Shown here: positions 9,001-15,284 of the stretch, one piece after another
How the letters are laid out: each line of letters begins with the position of its first letter
How positions within the stretch are numbered: position 1 is the first letter of the stretch
Source: CAILHX01 sp046155285
Lineage (GTDB): Bacteria > Pseudomonadota > Gammaproteobacteria > Burkholderiales > Methylophilaceae
NCBI GenBank assembly: GCA_046155285.1
Contig: JBJXEA010000009.1
Coordinates: forward strand, 1-64,000
Direction of reading: 5' to 3'
DNA: 64,000 nt
Made by a program: the position numbers and the translations under genes
Notes under the pieces: generated by a model
The model's input: the letters and a program-made list of their open reading frames with translations, nothing else
Databases searched by the model: none
Told to the model about the DNA's origin: nothing

Positions 9001-9151
9001 AGCACTGGGCAGCGGCCAGCCTGGACGCGAAATAGAAGGTCCGATGGCGACGATAATTGTCGGTGGCTTGATTACTTCTACCATACTGAATTTGCTGATA
9101 TTGCCCACCATCATGTTGCACTTTGGTAAATTTGAACAAAGGTCGTTTTGA
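6041..9151 (+). CDS. RND efflux pump, HME (CusA/CzcA-like) type
   Basis: About 1036 residues with the twelve-helix RND layout: one N-terminal helix, a large periplasmic porter/docking domain (ANLDVFPEFSPTQV and EAAGLSADLVEQLVTQPIE are typical), helices 2-6, a second periplasmic domain, then helices 7-12. Helix 4 carries the proton-relay acids in LGEVVDDAIIDTEN, the HME-subfamily form of the motif. Proton-driven export from the periplasm or inner membrane is the family role; HME members move metal cations, but the ion is not evident. I chose ATG 6041 (or 6044) because the upstream in-frame residues are translation of the inverted repeat. It is the third gene of the operon. Confidence 0.9.
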   Translation: MMSALVRFAIRFNGVIIGLALLIVFYGLYSLTRANLDVFPEFSPTQVVIQTEAAGLSADLVEQLVTQPIETSVAGVVGVESLRSQSIGGLSVVHLIFDEGSDIYRDRQMVAERLTTLSLPQGITANITPLASSASTVLGIGLTSETRTLTELRSLVDWKIRTHLLAVTGVADVNVFGGEVRQMQIQVSPDKLIRYGLSLQQVLEAAKRASGVLGTGYIENQNQRIVLNTEAQALTVVALGQVTVLHKEGQTVRISDVAKVVDGVAPSISAAAINGVPGVYLSVQGQLGANTKAVTEALEKAVQELAPGIKAEQVKLYPKLFRPANFIETAVSGVKTDILIGSTLVVTVLFLFLFNVRTAFISATAIPLSLLTAILVLSYFNISLNIMVLGGLAIALGEVVDDAIIDTENIFRRLRENRQLANPLPAHEVVFNASMEVRSSVVYATFIVAMVFIPLLTLSGVAGKLFAPLGLSYIFAILASLVVALTLTPALSYVLLSRAKLDAADPPPIRILKRAYDKILRSIERHYHTVIGVTAVLIALGLGLLPLFRGQFIPDLKEGHYILHMTAVPGTSERESLRIGEKVSKAIGSIQGVQSVAQWVGRAQNGADTFGTHYSEFEVEIGTLSGEQQARILKQIRATLAGYPGVSFAVDSYPGVNFAVNTFLTERIEETISGYTASTVVNLYGDNLDTLDRDAQAVAAVMARVKGATDVQVQSPPGTPQLNIRLRGDKLTQWGLQPVDVLETVQAAYQGTTAGQIYEGNRVTELAVILEQSARASISQVASLPLKNPDGRVVRLGEIADIEQASGRSKILHEGARRIQTVTCNVVNRDIETFAAELKTRIAKQVKFAPGNYAVYTGAAEANAKSREDLIVHSMLAGVGVFLMLYIAFGRLRNLLLTFANLPFALIGGVLAAMFTGGWISLGSLVGFVTLFGITLRNSIMLVSHYQHLIDQDGLQWGLETAIRGAQERLPSILMTALVTALGLLPLALGSGQPGREIEGPMATIIVGGLITSTILNLLILPTIMLHFGKFEQRSF

Positions 9152-9186
9152 GAAACGTCTATTTTGATTAACGAAGGAGGAGTTCC

Positions 9187-10101
9187 ATGTCTGACCTCGT
9201 ATCACTGAACGAACGCTTCGCTCTTGCGGGTAATTTGAGCTTCATCGAAGCCACCGATTATCTGGGCAACAGCTTGGCAATCGCACGTATCCAAAACGTC
9301 CATGCCAGTGCCGACATTGCCATCCAAGGCGCACAGATATTGACCTACGAGCCGGAAAATGATGCGCCAGTAATCTGGCTCAGCCCGCATGCCAAATTCA
9401 TTGCCGGCAAAGCTATACGTGGTGGCGTACCGGTATGCTGGCCGTGGTTCGGTAATCATGAGACTGAAACCAGCTACCCTGCACATGGTTTTGCGCGCAA
9501 CTTGGCGTGGAACGTACTCGGCAGCGATGCGCTGGAAGACGGCTCGACGCGGCTGGTGTTCGAGCTGCAATCCAACGACACGGCCAAAATGCAATGGCCG
9601 TTTGAATACCATTTGCGCTATGTCGTGACCGTTGGCGCAACCTTGTCAGTCGAACTCATCACCAAAAACATAGGCAGTAGCCCGTTTGTGATTAGCGAAG
9701 CGCTGCATACCTATTTGGTCATCGGGGACATTGAAAAAACAGCAGTTACGGGCTTGGCGGACACGGAATACTTGGACAAAGTGGACGGCTTCAAACGCAA
9801 AACCCAAAGCGGCGACATCAAAATTCGCTCAGAAGTGGATCGCGTCTATCTCAATACCGCAGCGGATTGCGTGATAGAAGACAGCAAGCTCAACCGCCGC
9901 ATCCGCATCAGCAAAAGCGGCAGCCAAACCACCGTAGTGTGGAACCCGTGGGCAGAAAAAACCGTGCAAATGGGCGACTTGGGCAACGAAGGCTATCGAG
10001 GCTTTGTGTGCGTGGAAAGCGCCAACGCGGCGGAGAATGCGCTGACTTTGACCCCCGGCGAATCGCATACGCTAAGAGTGACTTACTCGGTGGAGCATTG
10101 A
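9187..10101 (+). CDS. D-hexose-6-phosphate mutarotase (YeaD/aldose-1-epimerase family)
   Basis: The 304-residue protein interconverts alpha and beta anomers of hexose 6-phosphates. Family features are RGGVPVCWPWFG (about residue 80), HGFARNLAW (catalytic His region), a VISEALHTYL segment with the second conserved His, and VVWNPWAEK near the C-terminus. A very strong ribosome site (GAAGGAGGAG) precedes ATG 9187, 35 bases after the pump gene. It may be read through from the efflux operon, but its function is unrelated carbon metabolism. Confidence 0.9.
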   Translation: MSDLVSLNERFALAGNLSFIEATDYLGNSLAIARIQNVHASADIAIQGAQILTYEPENDAPVIWLSPHAKFIAGKAIRGGVPVCWPWFGNHETETSYPAHGFARNLAWNVLGSDALEDGSTRLVFELQSNDTAKMQWPFEYHLRYVVTVGATLSVELITKNIGSSPFVISEALHTYLVIGDIEKTAVTGLADTEYLDKVDGFKRKTQSGDIKIRSEVDRVYLNTAADCVIEDSKLNRRIRISKSGSQTTVVWNPWAEKTVQMGDLGNEGYRGFVCVESANAAENALTLTPGESHTLRVTYSVEH

Positions 10102-10129
10102 GCGAAACCTCGATGCAAACTGCACAACT

Positions 10130-10441
10130 CTACTTATGGTTCTGTGAAATCGCGGCTTTTAGCACGTCATTGATGCGCGTCTGCCAGCCCTGTCCTTGTG
10201 ACTTAAAGTATGCCAGCACATCGGCATCAAAGCGTATGGTGGCGGGCACTTTAACCGGATCCTTCTGTTTACCGCGTTGGCCGGGACGGCGCACGGTAGC
10301 GTTTTGCCAAAAAGCCTCTACAGACGCTTCGTCATTAGGGTCGTATGGTGAGTTTTCGTCAATGACGATGCCTGCATTCGGTAATGCACGGAGCTTTTTA
10401 AGGTCAGTGCCCAAGTGTTTTCCAATAGATTCGTTCTTCAT
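10130..10441 (-). CDS. brnA: BrnA-family antitoxin
   Basis: A 103-residue antitoxin. The C-terminal half has the ribbon-helix-helix region KVPATIRFDADVLAYFKS followed by GWQTRINDVLKAAI, the DNA-binding and dimerisation part typical of BrnA. I chose ATG 10441 (MKNESIGKHL); the longer frame runs backwards into the toxin gene. BrnA neutralises BrnT and represses its own operon. It overlaps the upstream brnT by 38 bases, which is usual for this module. Confidence 0.88.
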   Translation of the reverse strand: MKNESIGKHLGTDLKKLRALPNAGIVIDENSPYDPNDEASVEAFWQNATVRRPGQRGKQKDPVKVPATIRFDADVLAYFKSQGQGWQTRINDVLKAAISQNHK

Positions 10442-10676
10442 GAGTAGTCGCCTTTCGACAAGAAATAAAGTGCGGGGCAGAGGGCTTATCCACCCACAGA
10501 AAAAATACCACAACGCCATAAAACAAGCCCAGACTTTGCAAGCGTTTTTCGCCATAAGCCAAGCGCGTATCTTCCTGTGTCAGCATTGGGCTATCGAACA
10601 CCACGCCACAATCAGCAAGATCAATACTATGCTTGGCAAGATTGATTTGGCGCTTGCTTTTGTCCCAAGTGATCAT
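10404..10676 (-). CDS. brnT: BrnT-family ribonuclease toxin
   Basis: A 90-residue toxin starting MITWDKSKRQINLAKHSIDL, the family N-terminus, with a TRLAYGEKR strand and the C-terminal SCRKATTHEERIYW. BrnT is a RelE-like ribonuclease that inhibits translation. The characteristic Arg/Lys residues of the C-terminal motif are retained, so the toxin looks intact. It precedes brnA in one minus-strand operon. Its upstream region runs directly into a fragment of an RTX-repeat gene on the other strand. Confidence 0.88.
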   Translation of the reverse strand: MITWDKSKRQINLAKHSIDLADCGVVFDSPMLTQEDTRLAYGEKRLQSLGLFYGVVVFFLWVDKPSAPHFISCRKATTHEERIYWKTLGH

Positions 10677-10760
10677 GAGCTTAATGTAGTTACAAAAAGC
10701 TATTCTGTCAAGGATAAGGTGCAATCTAATTTGGCTAGTCAAGTCGAACTTAAAGTCGCT

Positions 10761-10832
10761 ATTGGTGGGCGGGGTAATGACGTTCTGAATGGTTGTATGG
10801 TGAATGATGAGGTGTGGGAGGTTGCAGCGTGA
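10761..10832 (+). pseudogene. 3'-terminal remnant of an RTX-repeat gene
   Basis: An open frame ends here with IGGRGNDVLNG, a good match to the RTX nonapeptide GGxGxDxLx, followed by MVNDEVWEVAA and a stop. Upstream the frame runs antisense through brnT, so only the last roughly 24 codons look genuine. The last 32 bases closely match the minus-strand RTX remnant that ends at 28365. The stop codon overlaps the start of the next gene by two bases. Being a remnant is inferred; a short coincidental match cannot be fully excluded. Confidence 0.45.
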
Positions 10833-11437
10833 AAGGCTTGTGGAAATGGATGATGGGACATGGGAATGAGGGCAAGCGTAGCCTGTCCTCTGCTGTTACT
10901 ACTATCAAACTACCAGAACCTTGGTATCAACAGTACGGACCTACGATAATTGCAACATTGTTAGCGTTATTCTTAGGCATCATTCCGAGCATTGTTTCTT
11001 TCGTCAATGGTTTTCCTAGAGGTACTGATTTGGAAACTTTCCACGCAACAGTACTGGAAACTCACCGCGAGAATCCGCATTTGCTAGTGGAATTTGAAGA
11101 TGGTTCGCAGGAAAAAATGGAATTCCCTGTTGAGAAATCCTTAAGTGGCATGGGGTTCTATGGGGCTAGGTTTTCCGGCTGGACGGATGAAGAGCGCATA
11201 CATTTGCGAGGGTGCCGCGTGGAAATTACCGGAGTCTATCTGCATTGGACATTTTTGAATCATTTCAGGGTATGGGAGTTGGATTGCCCATCAAAAAACA
11301 TTCGGATTGATTTTGCAACCACCAAGTACTACTTCAGGTATCACAGAAAAACAGAATGGATTTTTGCTTTTGGCGCGAATTTAATTCTCTGGATTTGTGC
11401 TTACGGCGCATACCTAAACGATAAAGAAAGAGTCTAA
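10829..11437 (+). CDS. Unknown two-helix membrane protein
   Basis: About 202 residues from GTG 10829, chosen for the GGGAGG ribosome site 8 bases upstream. It has a basic N-terminus, a membrane segment around residues 35-58 (PTIIATLLALFLGIIPSIVS), a roughly 120-residue soluble domain with beta-strand character (FHATVLETHRENPHLLVEFEDG), and a second membrane segment near the C-terminus (FAFGANLILWICAYGAYL). I do not recognise the family. It lies between BrnTA and a VapBC-like pair and is more AT-rich than the core genes, which fits acquired DNA. Confidence 0.6.
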   Translation: MKGLWKWMMGHGNEGKRSLSSAVTTIKLPEPWYQQYGPTIIATLLALFLGIIPSIVSFVNGFPRGTDLETFHATVLETHRENPHLLVEFEDGSQEKMEFPVEKSLSGMGFYGARFSGWTDEERIHLRGCRVEITGVYLHWTFLNHFRVWELDCPSKNIRIDFATTKYYFRYHRKTEWIFAFGANLILWICAYGAYLNDKERV

Positions 11438-11563
11438 ATCATGGCTGCGAATAACGTTTTATCCGTTATATTGGTAGTACCTCATTTAGCCCAACATCCC
11501 GAAGATGCATTGACATTAACCCATAAATCCTCACAATATACAAAATAGTAAGGAGATAAAATC

Positions 11564-11785
11564 ATGCTAGAAACCACCATGACCAGCAAAGGCCAAACCA
11601 CTATCCCTAAGGACATACGGGATGGCTTGGGGATTAAGTCTGGCGATAGAATGACCTTCACCTTGTTGCCGGACGGCACGGTGATTATGCGGGCGAAAAC
11701 CAAGAATATGGCGGATTTGGCTGGCGTTTTACATCAAGAAGGCATGGCCGCCGTGCCTGTCGAGGGCATGACTCCCTGGCAATGA
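11564..11785 (+). CDS. AbrB/MazE/SpoVT-type antitoxin (VapB-like)
   Basis: A 73-residue protein with the swapped-hairpin DNA-binding motif MTSKGQTTIPKDIRDGLGI followed by SGDRMTFTLLPDGTVIMR. The C-terminal tail would bind and block the toxin. A TAAGGAG ribosome site lies 9 bases upstream, and a TTGACA -35-like hexamer is at 11510-11515. It overlaps the PIN toxin by 4 bases (ATGA). Confidence 0.87.
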   Translation: MLETTMTSKGQTTIPKDIRDGLGIKSGDRMTFTLLPDGTVIMRAKTKNMADLAGVLHQEGMAAVPVEGMTPWQ

Positions 11786-12183
11786 TAGGGATTGATACCA
11801 ATGTGTTGGTGCGCTATTTGGTGCGTGACGATGAGGCTCAATTCCAGCTTGCCGATACTCTGATTAAAGATTGCATTGCTGCCGGGCAGCCAGTGTTGAT
11901 GAGCTTGCTGGTGGTGCTTGAGGTGGAGTGGGTGTTGCGTAGCCGCTACCGTATAGCGAAATCCGAGATTGTCGCGGTACTCATCAAGCTCTTAGAAACT
12001 AGAGAAACCGTGTTTGAGGACGAAGAGTCGCTGGAAGAAGCGTTGCATACATGGAAAGACGGTGGTGCAGACTTCGCGGATTGCCTCATTGTCGCCAAAA
12101 GTCGCAGGCTGGGCTGTAGCAGTCTTATGACCTTTGACACTAAAGCCAGCGTGCTACCAGGCGCTAAGCTGCTTAGCCGATAG
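11782..12183 (+). CDS. PIN-domain ribonuclease toxin (VapC-like)
   Basis: A 133-residue PIN domain. The catalytic acids are in IGIDTNVLVRYL (Asp near residue 5), VLEVEWVLRS (Glu), GADFADCLIV (Asp) and TFDTKA (Asp). VapC enzymes cut tRNA or rRNA in a Mg2+-dependent way. All four acids are present, so it should be active if made. It is coupled to the upstream antitoxin by a 4-base overlap. Confidence 0.88.
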   Translation: MIGIDTNVLVRYLVRDDEAQFQLADTLIKDCIAAGQPVLMSLLVVLEVEWVLRSRYRIAKSEIVAVLIKLLETRETVFEDEESLEEALHTWKDGGADFADCLIVAKSRRLGCSSLMTFDTKASVLPGAKLLSR

Positions 12184-12186
12184 TAT

Positions 12187-12280
12187 GTAGGATGTGCTGA
12201 AGCATGAAGGGCATCGTTCGAGAACCGTAATTATGGTTCAACACAATCGTTGGGCTTCGTTTTGCTCAGCACCAACCTAC
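12187..12280. repeat. Imperfect palindromic repeat (REP-like) before the ribonuclease gene
   Basis: The element starts GTAGGATGTGCTGAAGCATG and ends with a near-complement (TTTTGCTCAGCACCAACCTAC). An inner dyad GAACC/GGTTC lies in the middle. GTAGGTTGGTGCTGAGC-type palindromes are common dispersed repeats in proteobacteria. It fills most of the 125-base gap after the PIN toxin gene. Confidence 0.55.
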
Positions 12281-12308
12281 TCAATCATTTATCAAGCAAA
12301 GGCAAGTT

Positions 12309-14171
12309 TTGAACGTATTTTTTGAAGAAGAAGGCAGTTTTAAGGTGGCCTCGGTGATGACCGAAAATCCGGGTTCCATGCAGGTGGAATCCGTCTCTGG
12401 TAAGCGCTCCAAGATTAAGTCTAATAACGTATTGCTCAAGTTTGAGGGCGCGTTGGCGAGTTTTATGGAAGCAGCGCAAGCCGAAGCGGCAACGCTGCAA
12501 GCGGATTTTTTGTGGGAATGCTGTGGCGAGCCGGAGTTTGGGTTTGAGGAATTGGCGGCTGAGTATTACGGCGCTAAACCCAGCCAAATTCAAGCGGCGG
12601 CTACGGCCATCAGCTTGCATTCTGCGCCCATGTATTTTTACCGCAAGGGCAAAGGGCGCTATAAAGCTGCGCCGGAAGAGAGCTTAAAGGCCGCGCTGGC
12701 TTCGCAGGAAAAGAAGCGTTTGCAGGCCGAGAAGGTTGCCGAATATGTCGCGCTGCTCACAGCTAATCAATTTCCGCCGGAGTTCAAGCCGTACCTCGAC
12801 ATGCTGCTTTATGCGCCGGACAAAAACGTGTTGGAGTGGAAGGCGCTGGAGGAGGCTTCTGCCGCCACGCATCTGTCGCAGCTCAAGCTGCTAGAGGCTT
12901 GCGGCGCGATTCCTTCGATTCATGACTATCACCTCGGCGCATTTCTGCGTGAGTATTTCTCCGGTGGCACGGACTTTCCTGCCATTGCCGCCGTAACCGT
13001 GCCAGCCTTGCCGCAGGCCGATGTCGAAGCATTCAGCATAGACGATGCCACCACCACCGAGATTGACGATGCGTTTTCAGTGCAAGCCTTGCCCAACGGC
13101 AACACCCGTGTTGGCATCCACATCGCCGCGCCGACTTTGGGCGTGTTGCCGAATGGTGAACTGGATGCGATTGCCCTCAAGCGTTTGTCTACGGTATATA
13201 TGCCGGGTAACAAAATCACCATGTTGCCGGAGGCCGCGGTTGCGCCTTATAGCTTGACGGCTGGTTCGTCTCGGCCTGCGCTATCTTTGTATTTGGAAAT
13301 TGCGCCGGATTTCAGCATTGTGGCGCATGAGAGTCGCGTGGAATTGGTGAAAATCGTCGACAATTTACGCCATGACGAGCTGGAGCCGATTTTTAATGAG
13401 GAGACGATTGCTGCCTCTAATCGGGGCGAGGGCGCCCCTCCTACTCCTTATTGGGAGCGTTTGCTGCTGCTGTTCAATCTCGCCGAATCGCTGGAAAAAG
13501 CGCGCGGCAAGTACGACCCCAACCGTGCGCCGCAGATGGATTACAACTTTTACGTCACCGACGGCAAAGTCACCATCACCGAGCGCAAACGCGGCTCACC
13601 TATGGATAAACTGGTCGCCGAACTGATGATCTACGCCAACGCGCATTGGGGCGGGCTGCTGAAAGACGCCAACATCCCCGGCATTTACCGCGCACAAATG
13701 GGCGGCAAAGTGTACATGACCACCAAGGCCGAGTCGCATCAGGGCTTGGGTGTGGCGCAATATGCTTGGAGTACCTCGCCGCTAAGACGCGCGGTGGATT
13801 TGGTCAATCAGCGCCAAGTAATCGCGCTGCTGAATGGTGCTGAACCGGTATATCCGCAGAACAGTGATCAACTCACCACCATCATGCGCGATTTTGACCT
13901 CACCTATAACGCCTACAGCGAATTCCAGCAACGCATGGAGCGCTATTGGTGCTTGCAATGGTTGATTCAGGAAGACGTGCAGGAAATTGGTGCGACGGTG
14001 TGGCGCGAAAACCTAGTGCGGCTGGATGGCATGTTTTACATCACCAAAGTGCCGAGCTTGCCGGAGATGCCAGTGGGTGCGCGCGTGACGTTGAAAATCG
14101 AACGGGTGGATACGCTGCTGATGGAACTGGGGTGCAAGTTTGTGGCGAAGTTGGAATCGCCTCCCGCGTAG
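12309..14171 (+). CDS. RNB-domain exoribonuclease (RNase II/R family)
   Basis: A 620-residue 3'-to-5' exoribonuclease. An N-terminal small-domain region (VESVSGKRSKIKSNNVLLKF) precedes the RNB catalytic domain, whose Asp cluster is in FSIDDATTTEIDDAFSV (about residues 238-254). The C-terminal motif SPLRRAVDLVNQRQV is the usual RNA-binding/catalytic segment, and a short S1-like end follows. It is shorter than RNase R and lacks its Lys-rich tail. The start is TTG 12309 with no clear ribosome site. This form of RNB protein is common in betaproteobacteria. Confidence 0.85.
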   Translation: MNVFFEEEGSFKVASVMTENPGSMQVESVSGKRSKIKSNNVLLKFEGALASFMEAAQAEAATLQADFLWECCGEPEFGFEELAAEYYGAKPSQIQAAATAISLHSAPMYFYRKGKGRYKAAPEESLKAALASQEKKRLQAEKVAEYVALLTANQFPPEFKPYLDMLLYAPDKNVLEWKALEEASAATHLSQLKLLEACGAIPSIHDYHLGAFLREYFSGGTDFPAIAAVTVPALPQADVEAFSIDDATTTEIDDAFSVQALPNGNTRVGIHIAAPTLGVLPNGELDAIALKRLSTVYMPGNKITMLPEAAVAPYSLTAGSSRPALSLYLEIAPDFSIVAHESRVELVKIVDNLRHDELEPIFNEETIAASNRGEGAPPTPYWERLLLLFNLAESLEKARGKYDPNRAPQMDYNFYVTDGKVTITERKRGSPMDKLVAELMIYANAHWGGLLKDANIPGIYRAQMGGKVYMTTKAESHQGLGVAQYAWSTSPLRRAVDLVNQRQVIALLNGAEPVYPQNSDQLTTIMRDFDLTYNAYSEFQQRMERYWCLQWLIQEDVQEIGATVWRENLVRLDGMFYITKVPSLPEMPVGARVTLKIERVDTLLMELGCKFVAKLESPPA

Positions 14172-14228
14172 GAGGGGCGCCCTCACCCTGATTAACACAG
14201 CGTCGTGTTGCAAAAAAATCACAACCTC

Positions 14229-14332
14229 GTCATTCCCGCGCAGGCGGGAATCCAGTCAAATATCCACGGAGTAATTTGAAGCTACATCACAGCACTTAAC
14301 TAGTCTGGATTCCCGCCTACGCGGGAATGACG
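14229..14332. repeat. Pair of inverted GC-rich palindromic repeats
   Basis: Two 28-bp arms (14229-14256 and 14304-14331) are reverse complements with about two differences. Each is itself a palindrome built on CATTCCCGCG and GCGGGAAT. This is the widespread CATTCCCGC...GCGGGAATCCAG repeat of proteobacteria, here as a head-to-head pair between convergent genes. It may serve as a transcript end for one or both. Confidence 0.75.
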
Positions 14333-14345
14333 ATTAGTTGGGCAA

Positions 14346-15284
14346 TTACTGCAATAACTCTGGCCAATTTCTCACCCAGCAACAACCATGGTCAGCATCA
14401 GGCACAACGCGGATGACAGGGCGACGTGAGGGTGGAAAGCGCTCGGCATAGCTTTCAGCAAATTCTGCGCTGATATTTTTATCATTAGCACCCACCAGAT
14501 GCAGTTGCGGGATATTTTGCAAACTTTCCCATTCGTCCGCTGCGTTGAGCGAGCCGGACAAGGGCAAAATGCGATGTTTCGCGGTCCAAGCGCGATGGTC
14601 GAGGTTGCCTGCCACCGTTACCAAGCGCACCACGTCATGCCGCCGTGCCGCCACCAGAGCGGCTACCGCGCCACCGCCGGAATAGCCTATCAACACCAAT
14701 TTTTTTGCCTCAAAACGTTGCTTCAGCACTTCTATTGCTTGGTTGCTGGAGGCGATCACTTCTGGCGCAAAGCGTTTTCCTGTCCAGTAGCTTTGCTGGC
14801 AGTTGCGCCAGTCGTTGACACCGGTGTATTGACAAGGCCGCGCCAGATATGCCACTGATTGGTTGGGATGGCGCAACGCTAGTTCCAAACCAACAGGTTT
14901 GCGTGGGCTAGGGTCGTCGGAGGCGATGCTGCTAGTGAGCCAAGCGAGGCCGTCGCCCTCGATGTAGATGGTGAGGGTGTCGCTAGTGGGGATCGAGTTC
15001 GGCACATAGGCCGTGAGAATGAAATTGTCCGTGGGTAAGCGCAACTTTTGCCAGCCTTGGGCGGCGGTTAAGGCGGTGGCCGTAGCTTGGCGTTGCTCAG
15101 GTGCGACGTTGGCGCAGGAGGCGAGCAGTAAAAATATGAGAAATGTGCAGCCCCTGAATAATACCCTCTCCCCCAGCCCCTCTCCCGCCAGCGGGCGAGG
15201 GGAGTCATTCAGCCCCCTCTCCCGCTGGCGGGAGAGGGTTGGGGAGAGGGCAAAGAAAACAAAAAAAGAACGCAGTTTCATCAT
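14346..15284 (-). CDS. Lipoprotein with alpha/beta-hydrolase fold; repeat inserted in signal region
   Basis: About 312 residues. The start MMKLRSFFVFFALS overlaps the stop of the upstream TPR gene (ATGATGA), so the two are coupled. A 28-residue insert translated from a palindromic repeat follows, then a hydrophobic stretch TFLIFLLLASC with lipobox LASC. The mature part is an alpha/beta hydrolase: nucleophile Ser in LIGYSGGGAVAAL, acid Asp near GANDKNIS, and His in DADHGCCW. The original signal sequence appears split by the repeat; the remaining hydrophobic core may still work with an unusually long n-region. The substrate is unknown. Confidence 0.7.
   Translation of the reverse strand: MMKLRSFFVFFALSPTLSRQRERGLNDSPRPLAGEGLGERVLFRGCTFLIFLLLASCANVAPEQRQATATALTAAQGWQKLRLPTDNFILTAYVPNSIPTSDTLTIYIEGDGLAWLTSSIASDDPSPRKPVGLELALRHPNQSVAYLARPCQYTGVNDWRNCQQSYWTGKRFAPEVIASSNQAIEVLKQRFEAKKLVLIGYSGGGAVAALVAARRHDVVRLVTVAGNLDHRAWTAKHRILPLSGSLNAADEWESLQNIPQLHLVGANDKNISAEFAESYAERFPPSRRPVIRVVPDADHGCCWVRNWPELLQ
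15164..15250. repeat. Palindromic CCCTCTCC-type repeat inside a coding sequence
   Basis: An 87-bp dyad of the type CCCTCTCCC...GGGAGAGGG, with a central CTCCCGCTGGCGGGAGAGGG arm. It lies in frame within the signal region of the lipoprotein gene and adds about 28 codons. A shorter member of the same family is inside metG at 40403-40440. Confidence 0.85.

Noticed and set aside
9867..10760. A 321-codon plus-strand frame from the mutarotase gene through BrnTA
   Set aside because: It is antisense to brnA and brnT and out of frame in the mutarotase gene. Only its last ~24 codons show RTX character and are listed as a remnant.
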